Assembly (NCBI GenBank): GCA_018676675.1
Contig: JABHEG010000243.1
Location: forward strand, 1-60,774
Direction: 5' to 3'
DNA from: Lentisphaerota bacterium
Lineage (GTDB): Bacteria > Verrucomicrobiota > Lentisphaeria > Oligosphaerales > JABHEG01
Length of the DNA: 60,774 bases
The notes below the pieces were generated by a model. That model worked only from the letters and a program-made list of their open reading frames with translations. It was not told the DNA's origin and did no database searches. The translations under genes and the position numbers were made by a program. Position 1 is the stretch's first letter; every line of letters begins with the position of its first letter. Positions 17,582 through 27,970 of the stretch are shown here, one piece after another.

Positions 17582-17640
17582 GCCACCCTGAAGCAGTCGC
17601 CTCGTAACTGGAAGGGGCTCAAGTTCCGGGGCATTCGGGG
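17582..17640. repeat. Segment shared with 31600-31650
   Basis: GCAGTCGCCTCG and CTCAAGTTCCGGGGCATTCG recur in diverged form at 31602-31645 (GCAGCCGCCTCG, TTAAGTTCCGGGCATTCC), each time in a repeat-rich gap and about 40-210 bases before a secreted-protein gene. It may be an old common upstream or repeat element. 17641-17851 holds nothing else that I recognise. Confidence 0.4.
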
Positions 17641-17851
17641 CCATCCCTCGATTCCTTCCACATTGGGGCAGACATTGGCGGAATCCACCTTGCCTCAGGA
17701 CTGAATCGAACCTACTTTAGAACGTGCCGGATCCGCCTCTGACCGGGGAAAACCCGCGGATTCTGCACCTGTGGAGGGAGCTCAGTCGGGAAGACACAAG
17801 CTCCTGATGGACCGCAGTGTGGGAACCCCTAGTTCGTGAGGCCTACTTGCC

Positions 17852-20800
17852 ATGCACTCGATGCGCGACAGGCGTCTCTACAAGCGTTATTGCCCTCGGG
17901 GGCGGCGTGTACTCTCTACCACGCTTCTCCTGATCGTGCTACCTTTGCTCACCGGTGCGGATCAGGCTTTGCACCGGCGCACGCTGACGATGGCTGCCGG
18001 GCACGCCAGGGAAGCATCACGTCGTGCTGCCCTGCGACATCGGCTGCCGTCCGCGGTACACCAGGACATCCTCCCCCGCCTGCGCCGCCTGGCGGACTCC
18101 GCAGGTGACTGGGGGGAGCATCCACCTGCGGCGGCGGTCGAGGAACTCACGGCTCTCTCCGTCCAACTCAACCGCGCCATAATTGTCCTCCTCGCAGAGG
18201 GCAACCAAGCGGATTCCGCGGCCAGGAAGCTCCTCGAAGAAACGTTCGTGCGCCCCCTTCGTCGCCTACGGGCTTGCTGCAGGCTTCTGCAGGGCGACGC
18301 CTCCGAACGTCGGCAGGCCATTCGAGTCATTCAGGATCTGTCCAGAGAGGAAGACGCGACCACGTCTCCTCCAATGCTTCCGTTCAGATCCCCAGCTCCA
18401 CGCGCGGCCGTGCCTTGGCCACGATCCCCAACGACCGAAACGGGGACGATGCTGACGGCTCGCGCCCAGCTTGAGCTGCCGTTGCTGGACGTGTCAGGGA
18501 TTCCGCCAGCCCCTCGATGGCTTGCCGCCGCAGGCGATGTCCAGTGGACCGGGTTGGAGCAGCTGTCAGGCAGCGCCCAGTCGGGAGCTCCGGTAGCGGC
18601 TGACCTGGCGTTTTCCGGCGCCCAAACTCAGAGCGACGCACGTGCTCAGGATCTCGCCGTGAGACTGCAAACTCCGGTTGCTGTCTTCGAGCACTTCCGG
18701 AACACATTTGTTTTCGAGCCCTACTTCGGAGGAGTCAAGGGAAGCGTGCGCACGCTTGCGAAGTCCGCGGGGAACGATGCGGACATCGCATCGGCCATGA
18801 TCAGTGTCCTGAGAGTCCTCGGCATCCCGTGCCGGTATGTCTACGGCACAATCCGTTTGACTCGGGCTCAGGCGTCGTCGTGGCTTGCCGTCGACGCCTG
18901 CTGTGTCGAGGATCTTCTTGCCGGTGCCGGGATCCCGCACGCTGTGGACGGCACGCGTGGCATCGGCGACCTCTTGATCGATCACATGTGGATTCAGGCC
19001 TACATCGACTACTTGCCGTACCGAGGGGTCACACCGCCTGGTACGTCAAGCTCACCCGCCGGGCGTTGCTGGGTCGATCTTGATCCCTCGTTCAAACAGC
19101 ACACGCTTTCGCCTCGTCGGGAGATCGAGCGTGAGCTTGGGGTCAACACACGGCTATTCGAGGCCAATGTGCGCGGTCAGACCGAACGAGGGCAGTTGCC
19201 GGACCTTTCCGGTATAGCCAACGCCCCCGGAGAGACCCCGTCTGACGATGTCGTCACGTCGCTTCCCGCTAACCTGATTCTCAGTGAGATGACAGGGCTG
19301 GCCGCCCGACTCGACGATCTGATTGCCCAGAACGGTCTGACTCTCGACAGCATCTTCCGCGTACGCACGATCGTGGATGAACAGTCCGGTCTTCTCCCGT
19401 GCACGGACCTCTACACGATTGAGGCGCGGGGGGCTACCTACTCCGAGCTCCCCGAAGCTCTGTGCTCTGACGCTCGCATCACCCTTCTGGACGAACACCG
19501 GCGGGAGATCATGCACGCGGAGGCCCCGGTTGCTGCCTTGCTCGATGCACCCGTTTCACTCAGTTACGCCCCGTCCAACTCCCAGGCGGCCGAACTCCTC
19601 AGCGACCCTCTGGACGGTACCGGGGACGCCTATCCTGCCTACCGGATCCATGTGGTGCCCAGGCTGACGATCAGGGGGACGACCGTGGCGGAGAGCTCAG
19701 CTGCTTCATTGCTTGGGACTCCACACACTATCCAGTGTGTCATCACCCCGGGCGGATGCGATCCCGGCGTCTTTCCGAGCGTGGATCGATCTCGCATCGT
19801 AGTCAGCAATGAAGCCGTTGCCGCCGGGGCCAGAACGACCCTCACCGTGCACGCCGGCACGGTCATCCCTGAACAGCTTGAGGCCATACTGGCGGACCTC
19901 AACGCGCGGACAGACGATGTTGACTCGCTCCTGCGTGCTGCCGGGCTCATGCACTTCTATCAGTCAGACCGCAGCGCGAGGATTCTGGCCGGAGTACTCG
20001 AGCTCTCGGTCATCCGGTCTCCTTCGATCGTCGCCGTGACGCTTGACCTGGCTGTAGAGACGCTGTTCGGCTTGCCGTACGCCGTGCGCCTGGGGGGCCT
20101 GCGAGCCGCCTGCCTGCTGGACTCGCTCAGCGCGACTCCTGCCAGTCGTGGCACCGACCAGGCGGCGTTGGCCCTGTTTACCACGATCAACGCCTGCACC
20201 AGCTCGGCCCTCCTGGCCAATGGACTGAATCGGCTCCTGGATGCGCCCGTCGTCTCGCTGCTGGGCGGGCTCGCGCAAGGGAGTGAAGCTGGAATCGAGA
20301 TCTGCACACTGCTGCCGGAACGCGACGCGCAGGGCACACCGAGCGTTCAGCTTTCGGCCGCTGAGCATCTTGACATCCTCGGGGTCACCCATGGCCCCGG
20401 AACTCGCGAGGCGGTAGTGAACTTGCTCAAACGCGGCGTGGCCTTGACCTTCCCGCGGCACGCCGTCGCCCTGCCGACGGAGCCACACGACTGCTTCCTC
20501 GCGGTTGACCCAATGAGTGGCGCATCCGGGTTGTTCACCGCGTCGACGGATGCCGGGGCCACTCCCAGCAGCGCTTGCACGACATGGGTCGAAGCCCTCG
20601 CAGCCAGTGCAGGCTGGCTCAGCGCTCAACCGACGTCTGGCCTGCCCGAGGAGCTACGCCATTCTGCCGCTGATGCCCTCATTGCGCTGCCGGCCGCGAC
20701 CGACGCCATCAGCCTGGCTTTGCTGCCCACTCTTGCTCACATCAAGAACATGCTTGAGCCACGTTCCGAGGCGGCACCCGCACCGGATCGCATCGGCGTA

Positions 20801-23800
20801 TCAGCCCTCAGCACCGTGGCTGCGGCCATCGCCCTGACTGGTTCAGTGAACCGATTCTCGACGCAGCCGCGAATTGCCGATGTCGCAGCCACTCCATCGG
20901 CCTTTTCGCCAAACGCTGACGGGGTACAAGACATCCTTGCGATCTCTGCGCGCGTGGTCCATGCCGATACATGGGACGTTGCTGTCCGTGCAAGCGACGG
21001 TTCCCTGGTCCGCTCGTTCACCCCGGATGACAACGAGATTGCTCTGCTTGGGAGCACGCGGGAGATCCGTCTCGTCTGGGATGGCACGGGTGACACTGGC
21101 GGCACGGTGCCCGATGGTACCTATGAGATCGCCATCACCGCCTGGGGTACAGAGATCAATCGTGCCACGCTGCCGATCGTTCTGGACACCGCGCCCCCGA
21201 ACGCCGCGCTTGCGGTCACGACCACCGCAGCGAACGGGCGGCACGTCTGGGCCTTTGAGGGTACGGCAGACGATCCCTCGCTCGAGTCCTTTTCGCTGAC
21301 CCTTGTGGACCCCGGTACCGGGGAACGACGCATCGAGTTGGCCGGGGGCAACCTTCCGGTCATCGATGAGGTGTTTCGAACTGCCCATGAGACCGAACTC
21401 CCCAACGGAACACACCGCGTTTTGCTGACGGCAGTGGACCGGGCGGGGAATCTGAGTGAAGTAGCTGCCCCCGGGGTGATCGCGGTCGAGAACCCACTGC
21501 CGGATGGGACTCCGCCGAGCATCCACATCGAGTCCCCGTTGATTGACGATCCGGATCAGGTCTTTTCTGGTGACGTCCCGTTCACGGTCACGGCGACCGA
21601 CAACGGATTGCTCGCCGATGTAACGATCCTCTTTGATGGCGAGGAAGCGGTATCGGTCAACACAGATGGCTCCCACGCCTGGCTCCTCGACTGCACGGCA
21701 TTCGCCGATGGTTACCACACGCTGATTGCTGTGGCGACCGATGAGGCCGGCAACACAACGACCAGTGACCGGCTTGAGTTCCTGACCAGTCGACATGCCC
21801 CCGATCGTGTGCGCCCGGAGTTGCGGGTTACGATGACCGATACGGCGGCTGGAGCGGACCTCCACCTGTCGGCGAGCGACAATCAGGAGCTGATCGAGCT
21901 GCGCGTTCTTCTGGACGGTGCAACGCATGCGTCGAAGTCCTTGCCCGATGGCACGGCATCCGGAGAGTTTGACGTATCCCTCAGCACCGCTGAGCTGGGC
22001 CGGACCGTGATCGCCGAAGCCATGGACCGGTACGGCAATATTGGGCGTCAGGAGATTGCGGTCCCCGCAACGGAAGACGACACCGAACCGACGGTCGGGA
22101 TTCTGTATGTGGCACCAGGAGACACTGACCCGATCCGCGGGACGGTGAACGTGACGATCGAGGCAACCGACAATCGCGTTCTGCGACGTGTGGATCTGCT
22201 CCTGGATGGTGCGGTCTTCGCAAGCCACTCGTTCCCCACCGCCGCCCAACTTCTGGTCGTGATCCCGCCGGAAGCGTTGAGCGATGGTGCACACACCCTC
22301 GTCGCTCGAGCCACGGACACAGCTGGGAACCGTGCGGAGTCCGCACCACGGACAGTCAGCACAAGCAACCCAATTGTGGGTTTTGCGGTATCCCCCGCAG
22401 TGCTGGAACCGGGACTGCCAACCGGGACCAGCATCGCAGTGTCCGCACGTCTGCAGATCGCCGCCGAGTGGCGTCTCGACATCGCGGGACCAACGCCCAG
22501 CCCTGCTATCACCGGAACGGGAACGGACGTCGCTGCCACGATCGATGCTGCGATGTTCGCGGACGGCGACTACACGATCACGTTGCGCGCGGCAGGCGTG
22601 GAAGAGGGCGTCACGACCAGTTTCGAGGTCAATCTCATCACCGGCCCGCCGATCGCGGAGCTTGAGTTCCCAGGAAGGGAGGAGGCGATCCCGGGAGGCG
22701 TGGTCCGGATTGAGGACGGACTCTATGGGCTGACAGGGACAGCAGACGACCCGGATCCCGGTGATGATGTGGCCTACCGCGTGCTCCTGCTGAAGAGTGA
22801 TGGCGCGTTCGTTCGAGATGTGACACCCCAGCCGGTCGATGGCAGCGGCTGGCATGTCGGGCGCGTCCTCAGTAGTGATCTCGGAACGATCGACTTCACC
22901 ACGACTCGCAATGGGCTGTACACGCTGCGGCTCGCGGTGCGCGGGGGCGTCGATGTCTCCTTCGTTGAGACCGCGATCGCGCTGGACAGCTCACTGAAAG
23001 TGGGGCACTTCGGCTTTTCACAGCAGGATCTCCTCATCCCGGTTGCAGGCATCCCGATAAGTGTCATCCGGACTTATAGCTCGCTGAACGCTGAGGCCGG
23101 GGCGTTCGGGGTTGGCTGGACGCATGCCATCGCCGATGTGCAGCTCGAGTTCGACGAGGACCGGATGATGGCCGAGGACGAGACCGGGGCCCTGTTCTCG
23201 AAACGCCGCGGAGGCGGCCGCAGTGTTGCCCTTACCTTGCCCGGAGGCGACCGCGTGGCCTTCGCCTTTACCCCGCAGCCGGATTTCATGGGCTACAGAG
23301 CGCAGTGGACAGCTCGGGACGGTGTCTACGCCACGCTCGTCCCGAGCTGTACGAAGAAGATCACGACGCTGCCTTTCATGCAGCCCTACTGGGAGGCGTC
23401 CGGACCGGCAACGCCCATGGAGGCTTTCGATATTCCCGGGTTCGAGCTGACCACGCGTGATGGGACTCGCTATGTCATAGAACGGGAGGACCTGGGTGAG
23501 TTCTTCGAGCTGGATCTCTACACCGGGCAGGCGAGCTTCGTGCACGCCTACGGCGAAGGGACACTTCGGCGGGTTGAGCAGCGGACAGGCGATGTCCTGC
23601 TCTTCAAAGCCGATGGCTCCGGGATCGACCATCTTGATCCGTCCGGCACCAGAACGCGCTCGGTGGTTTTCCAGCGCGACGACCGGGAGAGGATTACCGC
23701 TGTGTTTGGGCCGGCGAGTCAGGACGGCGTTGGCGCAGCGGTTGGCCCGGCTGATGTCACCTACGAGTACGATGGCGTCGGCAATCTGACCAAGGTCAAC

Positions 23801-26800
23801 AAGCTGACCGATCGGCCGAGTTCGCACTACGATACCACCGAGTTCGTGTATGACGACGCGGCTCATCCCCACCATATGACCGCAATCAAAGACCCTCGTG
23901 GTATTCAGCCCCTCCGGAGCGAGTACGATGCAGACGGGCGCCTTGTTGCCACCATCGATGCAGATGGCAACCGGGTCGAACTGGAGCACGACTTGGCCAA
24001 CCGGACGGAAACGGTCTATGATCGCCTGGGGAACCCCACCCTTCATGTGTATGACACCCGGGGGAATGTGATCGCCACCACCAATGCCCATGGCTACACG
24101 ACGCGGCGCACCTACGACCGCTTCAGCAACGAGACCTCCGTGACCAATCCCCTTGGCCTCACAACCATTTACAGCTATGACGAACGCGGGAACCGGACGT
24201 CAGTAACTGATGCGCTTGGGAATACCACCACGTACACGTACGACGCGTTCGGTAACAAATTGAGCACCACTGACGCGCTTGGAAACACAACGACCACGGA
24301 GTACGACCAGCAGGGCAACCCTGTTGCCACCGTGGATGCACTCGGAAACCGGCAGACCACGGCGTTCGACGCCAATGGCCATCTCACGGCGGTTCGAGAT
24401 GCGTCCGGGAATACTGTTCTGACTTTGGACTACGATGCGGCGGGGAACATGGTCAAGACGGTGGACGTGACCGGGATAGCCTCTGTCATGCAGCATGACA
24501 GCGAGGGAAGGGAGACCGCTCGGGCCATGGAGTGGGTCAACCCCGACGACCTCACCGATGTCCGGCTGGTCAGCAATGAAACCGAGTACAATGCCGCGGG
24601 TCAGGCCGTTCGCAGTGTCGATCCGCGAGGCAACGTCTCGACCCACGAATACAACGCTCTTGGCAAGGTCGTCCGCAGCACCGATCACAGGGGGCAAACC
24701 ACGGAACAGACCTACGATGTGCGCGGCCAGGTGATCCGCACGCGCTATCCAGGTGGTGCCGTTGTCGAAACGGTCTACGATGCCAACGGCCGAACCGTGG
24801 TCCAGACGGACCGGCACCAGCCCGGTGAGCCGGCAAACGGAAGCCGAACTGTCTACGACAAGCTTGGTCGAACGTTCCGACGTGAGAGGATTGAGAACGT
24901 CGTCGTGCAGATTGCTGGAGGACCGACGTCCTCAGCGGCCACCTTCGTGGGTGCCGACGGTCTGCTTTGGCGAACCAGCACCGAGTACAATGCCGCGGGG
25001 CAGGTGACCGCGACGACTGATGCAAACGGCGTTGTCCGGCGACAGTATTACGACGAGTCAGGCAGGGCGATTGCCTCAGAGGTCTACACGCCGGGCAATG
25101 GTGGCGAGCTGGTTCTCGCGGCACGTCAGGAGACGGACTATGACGCGGTGGGTCGACAGATTGCTGGGCGTGACAGTGAGGGCAACGAGACTCGGTTCTT
25201 CTACGATGCCTTGGGGCGTCGAGTCAAGACGTTGTTTCCTGATGACACGAGTGTCTCGACAACCTACAATTCACTCGGACGCCGCGTTGCTGAAACGGAC
25301 CAGCTCGGCCAAACCACCCGGTATGCGTACGACGCGGCTGGACAGCTGATTGCTGTTACGCTGCCCGGGATCGCCGACCCGGAGGCAGCCGCAGATCAGG
25401 ATGGCGTGCGGCCGCGAGTTTCACCCCGCTACGAGTACACCCACGATCCCTACCGTCGGCTGCGCGCAACCACTGACCCGAAGGGCCGCGTGACCAAGTT
25501 CACCTATGACGAGTTCGGTCAGCAGCTGACCCGGATGCTGCCTTTGGGCCAAACCGAGAACAGAGCCTACAACAGCCTGGGACAACTGGAATCCCAAACC
25601 GATTTCAAAGGCCAAACCAGCGAGTGCGACTATGACACTTTGGGAAGATTGGTCGAGAAGCGCCTCTTCAGCGCGCCCGATGGAGGGCCGGTGTCCCCGG
25701 CGGCCACGCTTGTGTACACCCATGACGACCTCGGCCGGTTGCAGACCATCACTGAAACGCAGGCCGACGGCTCAACCCGCATTACCGAGTACACCTATGA
25801 CCAAAACGGTCGCCTGATCCGCCTCGCGGCACCCGAAGGCACGATTGACTACGCCTACGATCCGGCCACGGGACAACACACGCGCACGACCACAAGCCAC
25901 ACTGAGACTTGGTATGGACACGATGATCTCGGTCGTCTGGAGACGGTGACCGTGACTCGCGAGGATGGCAGGGAGCTGGGCGAACCGAGGGCGGTGAGCT
26001 ATGCCTACGACGACCTCGGACGCCGCGCCGCGCAGCAACTCCCCAATGGCACCACGACCTTCTACGACTACGATTCGCTCAACCGGCTCACCAGCATCGC
26101 GCACCACAACGCGACGGACGATCTACTCGCATCCTTCAACTACACGCTCCGCCCGGATGGACGCCGTGTTGCCGTGGAAGAAATGTCGTTCGTAGTCCCG
26201 CCTTCAGGCGGCTCCCTCCAACAGCAGATCCGCCAGATCGCCTACACCTACGATGCCCTCAACCGTCTGACCGCGGAATCTTCTGGCGGGGAGACCCCAG
26301 CGGCCGTTCGGTACACCACCGATTACACCTACGATCTGGTCGGTAACCGGCTCCGCAAACGCACCGAGCGCCAGGTTGATCCCGACAACGCGCGTCTTGA
26401 GCTCACCGACGCGCAGTTTGATGCGAACGATCGCCTGATCTCCGAGACACTCAACGACCACGGGCAGGTCACCGAGAGGTCACACACCTTTGACCCCAAT
26501 GGCTCCCTGGTCGAGAGCCTTGAGAGTGCTGAGGGAACGGGAGAAACGGTCTCCTCGGCCGCCTACACCTACAACGTTCAGAATCGCCTAGCGGGTGCGC
26601 TGATCGCCCGCACCGAAACCGATGCAACAGGCAACAAAATCCCGGTCGAGATCGAGACGTCCTACGCCTACAATCACAGCGGGATGAGGGTTGCCGCGGC
26701 CTCGAGTGTCTTTGACGTCTCCACCGGTGTTCGCACGACCCAGTATGTCGACGACTCCACCGCCTACCTCATCGACCCGCATAACCCCAGCGGCTACACC

Positions 26801-27958
26801 CAAGTCCTCGAAGAACACAGCACCAACGGTCTGGAGCGCTCTTACACAATCGGGGACGACATCCTCGCCCAGACCGACTCAGCTTCCAGTCTTCAGCCTT
26901 CACACTTTCTGTACGACGGACACGGAAACACACGAGCTCTGACTGACGTAACAGGCACCATCACCGACACCTTCGCCTACGATGCATACGGTGTCCTCCT
27001 TGACCCACAGCCTACAGCCATCAGTCTTCCTCAGACTGATCTTCTCTACGCCGGCGAGAAGCACGACACCGCCCTCGCGATGAACTACCACCGAGCCCGG
27101 TACTACAACCCCCAATCCACAACCTGGAACCGCCTCGACCCCTACGCGGGAGACCCGACCACCCCCCAATCCCTGAACAAGTACGCCTTCTGCCACCAAG
27201 ACCCCGTGAACGGGATCGATCCGAGTGGGGAGATCACGCTCTTCGACGTCATGTTCACTGTAACCCAGTCCACTGCACTCCGGACGTTCTATGCGGGAGC
27301 CGTTCTTGGTGGGGTAACCAGTTCTGTGTTCACACTGCTGATGCGGATTGCCAAGGCTGATGCTCCCTTTACAGCTGAGTTCTGGTCAGATCGAGAGATG
27401 TGGTATGATGTTGGGGCGCAAGGGGTACAGGGGGCAATTGTTGGTGGTCTCTCTGCGCTTGCTGGGATACCATTTGCGGACAAGGCCAAGAGTCTGTCGA
27501 TGGCTTCGAAGCTCCCCAGTATTTTCAGTAGAGAGGTGTTGGCCTATATTGGCGTACCCGCCGCGATCAAGGGGTTGATCGGTACTGCTTTGGCATTCTA
27601 CAACGCTGTAGTTGTCGAAGGACGGACCATGTGGTCTTCCTCCAAGATCGCGGAGACGTTGATCTTCTCGACCGCGTCCAACTTCCTGTTCGACTTTGGG
27701 CAGCTCTCGGTATCCTGGCGTTGGAACGCGTCTCGGCAAGCCAGAGTCCAAGTCTTGGTCGATGAGCTTGACCGCCCGTTTCGCATATGGCGTCAGCGGA
27801 CCGGGCGCCGGAACGGAGTGAACACTGCAGAAGTGGAACGCCTAGTCCGGGCGATCTCGAGGACACGGGCAAGCCTTGGATGGATGAGCGGCGCCTATGC
27901 GAGCTTCGTCTTCCAGCTGACTCAGAAGTTCGCGGCAGCAACGACACCTCTGGAATAG
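17852..27958 (+). CDS. Giant secreted RHS/YD-repeat protein with transglutaminase-like and Ig-like domains and a variable C-terminal tail
   Basis: 3368 residues. Signal peptide at 1-38 (Arg-rich start, then LSTTLLLIVLPLLTG). Transglutaminase-like fold at about 270-420: GNDADIASAMISVLRVLGIP near 307 has Asp where the catalytic Cys of active enzymes is expected, while HMWIQAYIDYLP and WVDLDPSFK keep the His and Asp regions. FlgD-type Ig domain near 1010-1110 (AFSPNADGVQD), Ig-like repeats at about 1110-1700, an RHS entry region near 1714, and YD repeats from about 1960 to 2850. RHS core end at about 3064-3127, finishing YAFCHQDPVNGIDPSGE. After the core, about 240 residues (3128-3368) are unrelated, Gly-rich and hydrophobic, as in polymorphic toxins. 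The RHS part should form a shell that carries the tail. A coupled small gene follows. The ATG at 17852 has only a weak GTGAGG upstream; the ATG three codons later is also possible. Confidence 0.9.
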   Translation: MHSMRDRRLYKRYCPRGRRVLSTTLLLIVLPLLTGADQALHRRTLTMAAGHAREASRRAALRHRLPSAVHQDILPRLRRLADSAGDWGEHPPAAAVEELTALSVQLNRAIIVLLAEGNQADSAARKLLEETFVRPLRRLRACCRLLQGDASERRQAIRVIQDLSREEDATTSPPMLPFRSPAPRAAVPWPRSPTTETGTMLTARAQLELPLLDVSGIPPAPRWLAAAGDVQWTGLEQLSGSAQSGAPVAADLAFSGAQTQSDARAQDLAVRLQTPVAVFEHFRNTFVFEPYFGGVKGSVRTLAKSAGNDADIASAMISVLRVLGIPCRYVYGTIRLTRAQASSWLAVDACCVEDLLAGAGIPHAVDGTRGIGDLLIDHMWIQAYIDYLPYRGVTPPGTSSSPAGRCWVDLDPSFKQHTLSPRREIERELGVNTRLFEANVRGQTERGQLPDLSGIANAPGETPSDDVVTSLPANLILSEMTGLAARLDDLIAQNGLTLDSIFRVRTIVDEQSGLLPCTDLYTIEARGATYSELPEALCSDARITLLDEHRREIMHAEAPVAALLDAPVSLSYAPSNSQAAELLSDPLDGTGDAYPAYRIHVVPRLTIRGTTVAESSAASLLGTPHTIQCVITPGGCDPGVFPSVDRSRIVVSNEAVAAGARTTLTVHAGTVIPEQLEAILADLNARTDDVDSLLRAAGLMHFYQSDRSARILAGVLELSVIRSPSIVAVTLDLAVETLFGLPYAVRLGGLRAACLLDSLSATPASRGTDQAALALFTTINACTSSALLANGLNRLLDAPVVSLLGGLAQGSEAGIEICTLLPERDAQGTPSVQLSAAEHLDILGVTHGPGTREAVVNLLKRGVALTFPRHAVALPTEPHDCFLAVDPMSGASGLFTASTDAGATPSSACTTWVEALAASAGWLSAQPTSGLPEELRHSAADALIALPAATDAISLALLPTLAHIKNMLEPRSEAAPAPDRIGVSALSTVAAAIALTGSVNRFSTQPRIADVAATPSAFSPNADGVQDILAISARVVHADTWDVAVRASDGSLVRSFTPDDNEIALLGSTREIRLVWDGTGDTGGTVPDGTYEIAITAWGTEINRATLPIVLDTAPPNAALAVTTTAANGRHVWAFEGTADDPSLESFSLTLVDPGTGERRIELAGGNLPVIDEVFRTAHETELPNGTHRVLLTAVDRAGNLSEVAAPGVIAVENPLPDGTPPSIHIESPLIDDPDQVFSGDVPFTVTATDNGLLADVTILFDGEEAVSVNTDGSHAWLLDCTAFADGYHTLIAVATDEAGNTTTSDRLEFLTSRHAPDRVRPELRVTMTDTAAGADLHLSASDNQELIELRVLLDGATHASKSLPDGTASGEFDVSLSTAELGRTVIAEAMDRYGNIGRQEIAVPATEDDTEPTVGILYVAPGDTDPIRGTVNVTIEATDNRVLRRVDLLLDGAVFASHSFPTAAQLLVVIPPEALSDGAHTLVARATDTAGNRAESAPRTVSTSNPIVGFAVSPAVLEPGLPTGTSIAVSARLQIAAEWRLDIAGPTPSPAITGTGTDVAATIDAAMFADGDYTITLRAAGVEEGVTTSFEVNLITGPPIAELEFPGREEAIPGGVVRIEDGLYGLTGTADDPDPGDDVAYRVLLLKSDGAFVRDVTPQPVDGSGWHVGRVLSSDLGTIDFTTTRNGLYTLRLAVRGGVDVSFVETAIALDSSLKVGHFGFSQQDLLIPVAGIPISVIRTYSSLNAEAGAFGVGWTHAIADVQLEFDEDRMMAEDETGALFSKRRGGGRSVALTLPGGDRVAFAFTPQPDFMGYRAQWTARDGVYATLVPSCTKKITTLPFMQPYWEASGPATPMEAFDIPGFELTTRDGTRYVIEREDLGEFFELDLYTGQASFVHAYGEGTLRRVEQRTGDVLLFKADGSGIDHLDPSGTRTRSVVFQRDDRERITAVFGPASQDGVGAAVGPADVTYEYDGVGNLTKVNKLTDRPSSHYDTTEFVYDDAAHPHHMTAIKDPRGIQPLRSEYDADGRLVATIDADGNRVELEHDLANRTETVYDRLGNPTLHVYDTRGNVIATTNAHGYTTRRTYDRFSNETSVTNPLGLTTIYSYDERGNRTSVTDALGNTTTYTYDAFGNKLSTTDALGNTTTTEYDQQGNPVATVDALGNRQTTAFDANGHLTAVRDASGNTVLTLDYDAAGNMVKTVDVTGIASVMQHDSEGRETARAMEWVNPDDLTDVRLVSNETEYNAAGQAVRSVDPRGNVSTHEYNALGKVVRSTDHRGQTTEQTYDVRGQVIRTRYPGGAVVETVYDANGRTVVQTDRHQPGEPANGSRTVYDKLGRTFRRERIENVVVQIAGGPTSSAATFVGADGLLWRTSTEYNAAGQVTATTDANGVVRRQYYDESGRAIASEVYTPGNGGELVLAARQETDYDAVGRQIAGRDSEGNETRFFYDALGRRVKTLFPDDTSVSTTYNSLGRRVAETDQLGQTTRYAYDAAGQLIAVTLPGIADPEAAADQDGVRPRVSPRYEYTHDPYRRLRATTDPKGRVTKFTYDEFGQQLTRMLPLGQTENRAYNSLGQLESQTDFKGQTSECDYDTLGRLVEKRLFSAPDGGPVSPAATLVYTHDDLGRLQTITETQADGSTRITEYTYDQNGRLIRLAAPEGTIDYAYDPATGQHTRTTTSHTETWYGHDDLGRLETVTVTREDGRELGEPRAVSYAYDDLGRRAAQQLPNGTTTFYDYDSLNRLTSIAHHNATDDLLASFNYTLRPDGRRVAVEEMSFVVPPSGGSLQQQIRQIAYTYDALNRLTAESSGGETPAAVRYTTDYTYDLVGNRLRKRTERQVDPDNARLELTDAQFDANDRLISETLNDHGQVTERSHTFDPNGSLVESLESAEGTGETVSSAAYTYNVQNRLAGALIARTETDATGNKIPVEIETSYAYNHSGMRVAAASSVFDVSTGVRTTQYVDDSTAYLIDPHNPSGYTQVLEEHSTNGLERSYTIGDDILAQTDSASSLQPSHFLYDGHGNTRALTDVTGTITDTFAYDAYGVLLDPQPTAISLPQTDLLYAGEKHDTALAMNYHRARYYNPQSTTWNRLDPYAGDPTTPQSLNKYAFCHQDPVNGIDPSGEITLFDVMFTVTQSTALRTFYAGAVLGGVTSSVFTLLMRIAKADAPFTAEFWSDREMWYDVGAQGVQGAIVGGLSALAGIPFADKAKSLSMASKLPSIFSREVLAYIGVPAAIKGLIGTALAFYNAVVVEGRTMWSSSKIAETLIFSTASNFLFDFGQLSVSWRWNASRQARVQVLVDELDRPFRIWRQRTGRRNGVNTAEVERLVRAISRTRASLGWMSGAYASFVFQLTQKFAAATTPLE
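26190..26214. repeat. REP-like palindrome inserted in frame in the RHS gene
   Basis: The palindrome CCGCC-TTCA-GGCGG (26198-26211) sits in TCGTAGTCCCGCCTTCAGGC, coding FVVPPSGGSLQQ. This breaks the local YD-repeat pattern, and the reading frame is kept. I recall a similar coding 'FVVPPSGG' insertion in other bacteria with many dispersed repeats, but cannot check that here. Confidence 0.45.
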
Positions 27959-27970
27959 GAGCGAAAGAAG

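Noticed and set aside
20843..22855. 670-codon frame on the minus strand inside the RHS gene
   Set aside because: The plus-strand RHS frame is continuous and has clear Ig-like repeats; the opposite frame is Arg/Gly-rich without domain signs, as expected in GC-rich DNA.
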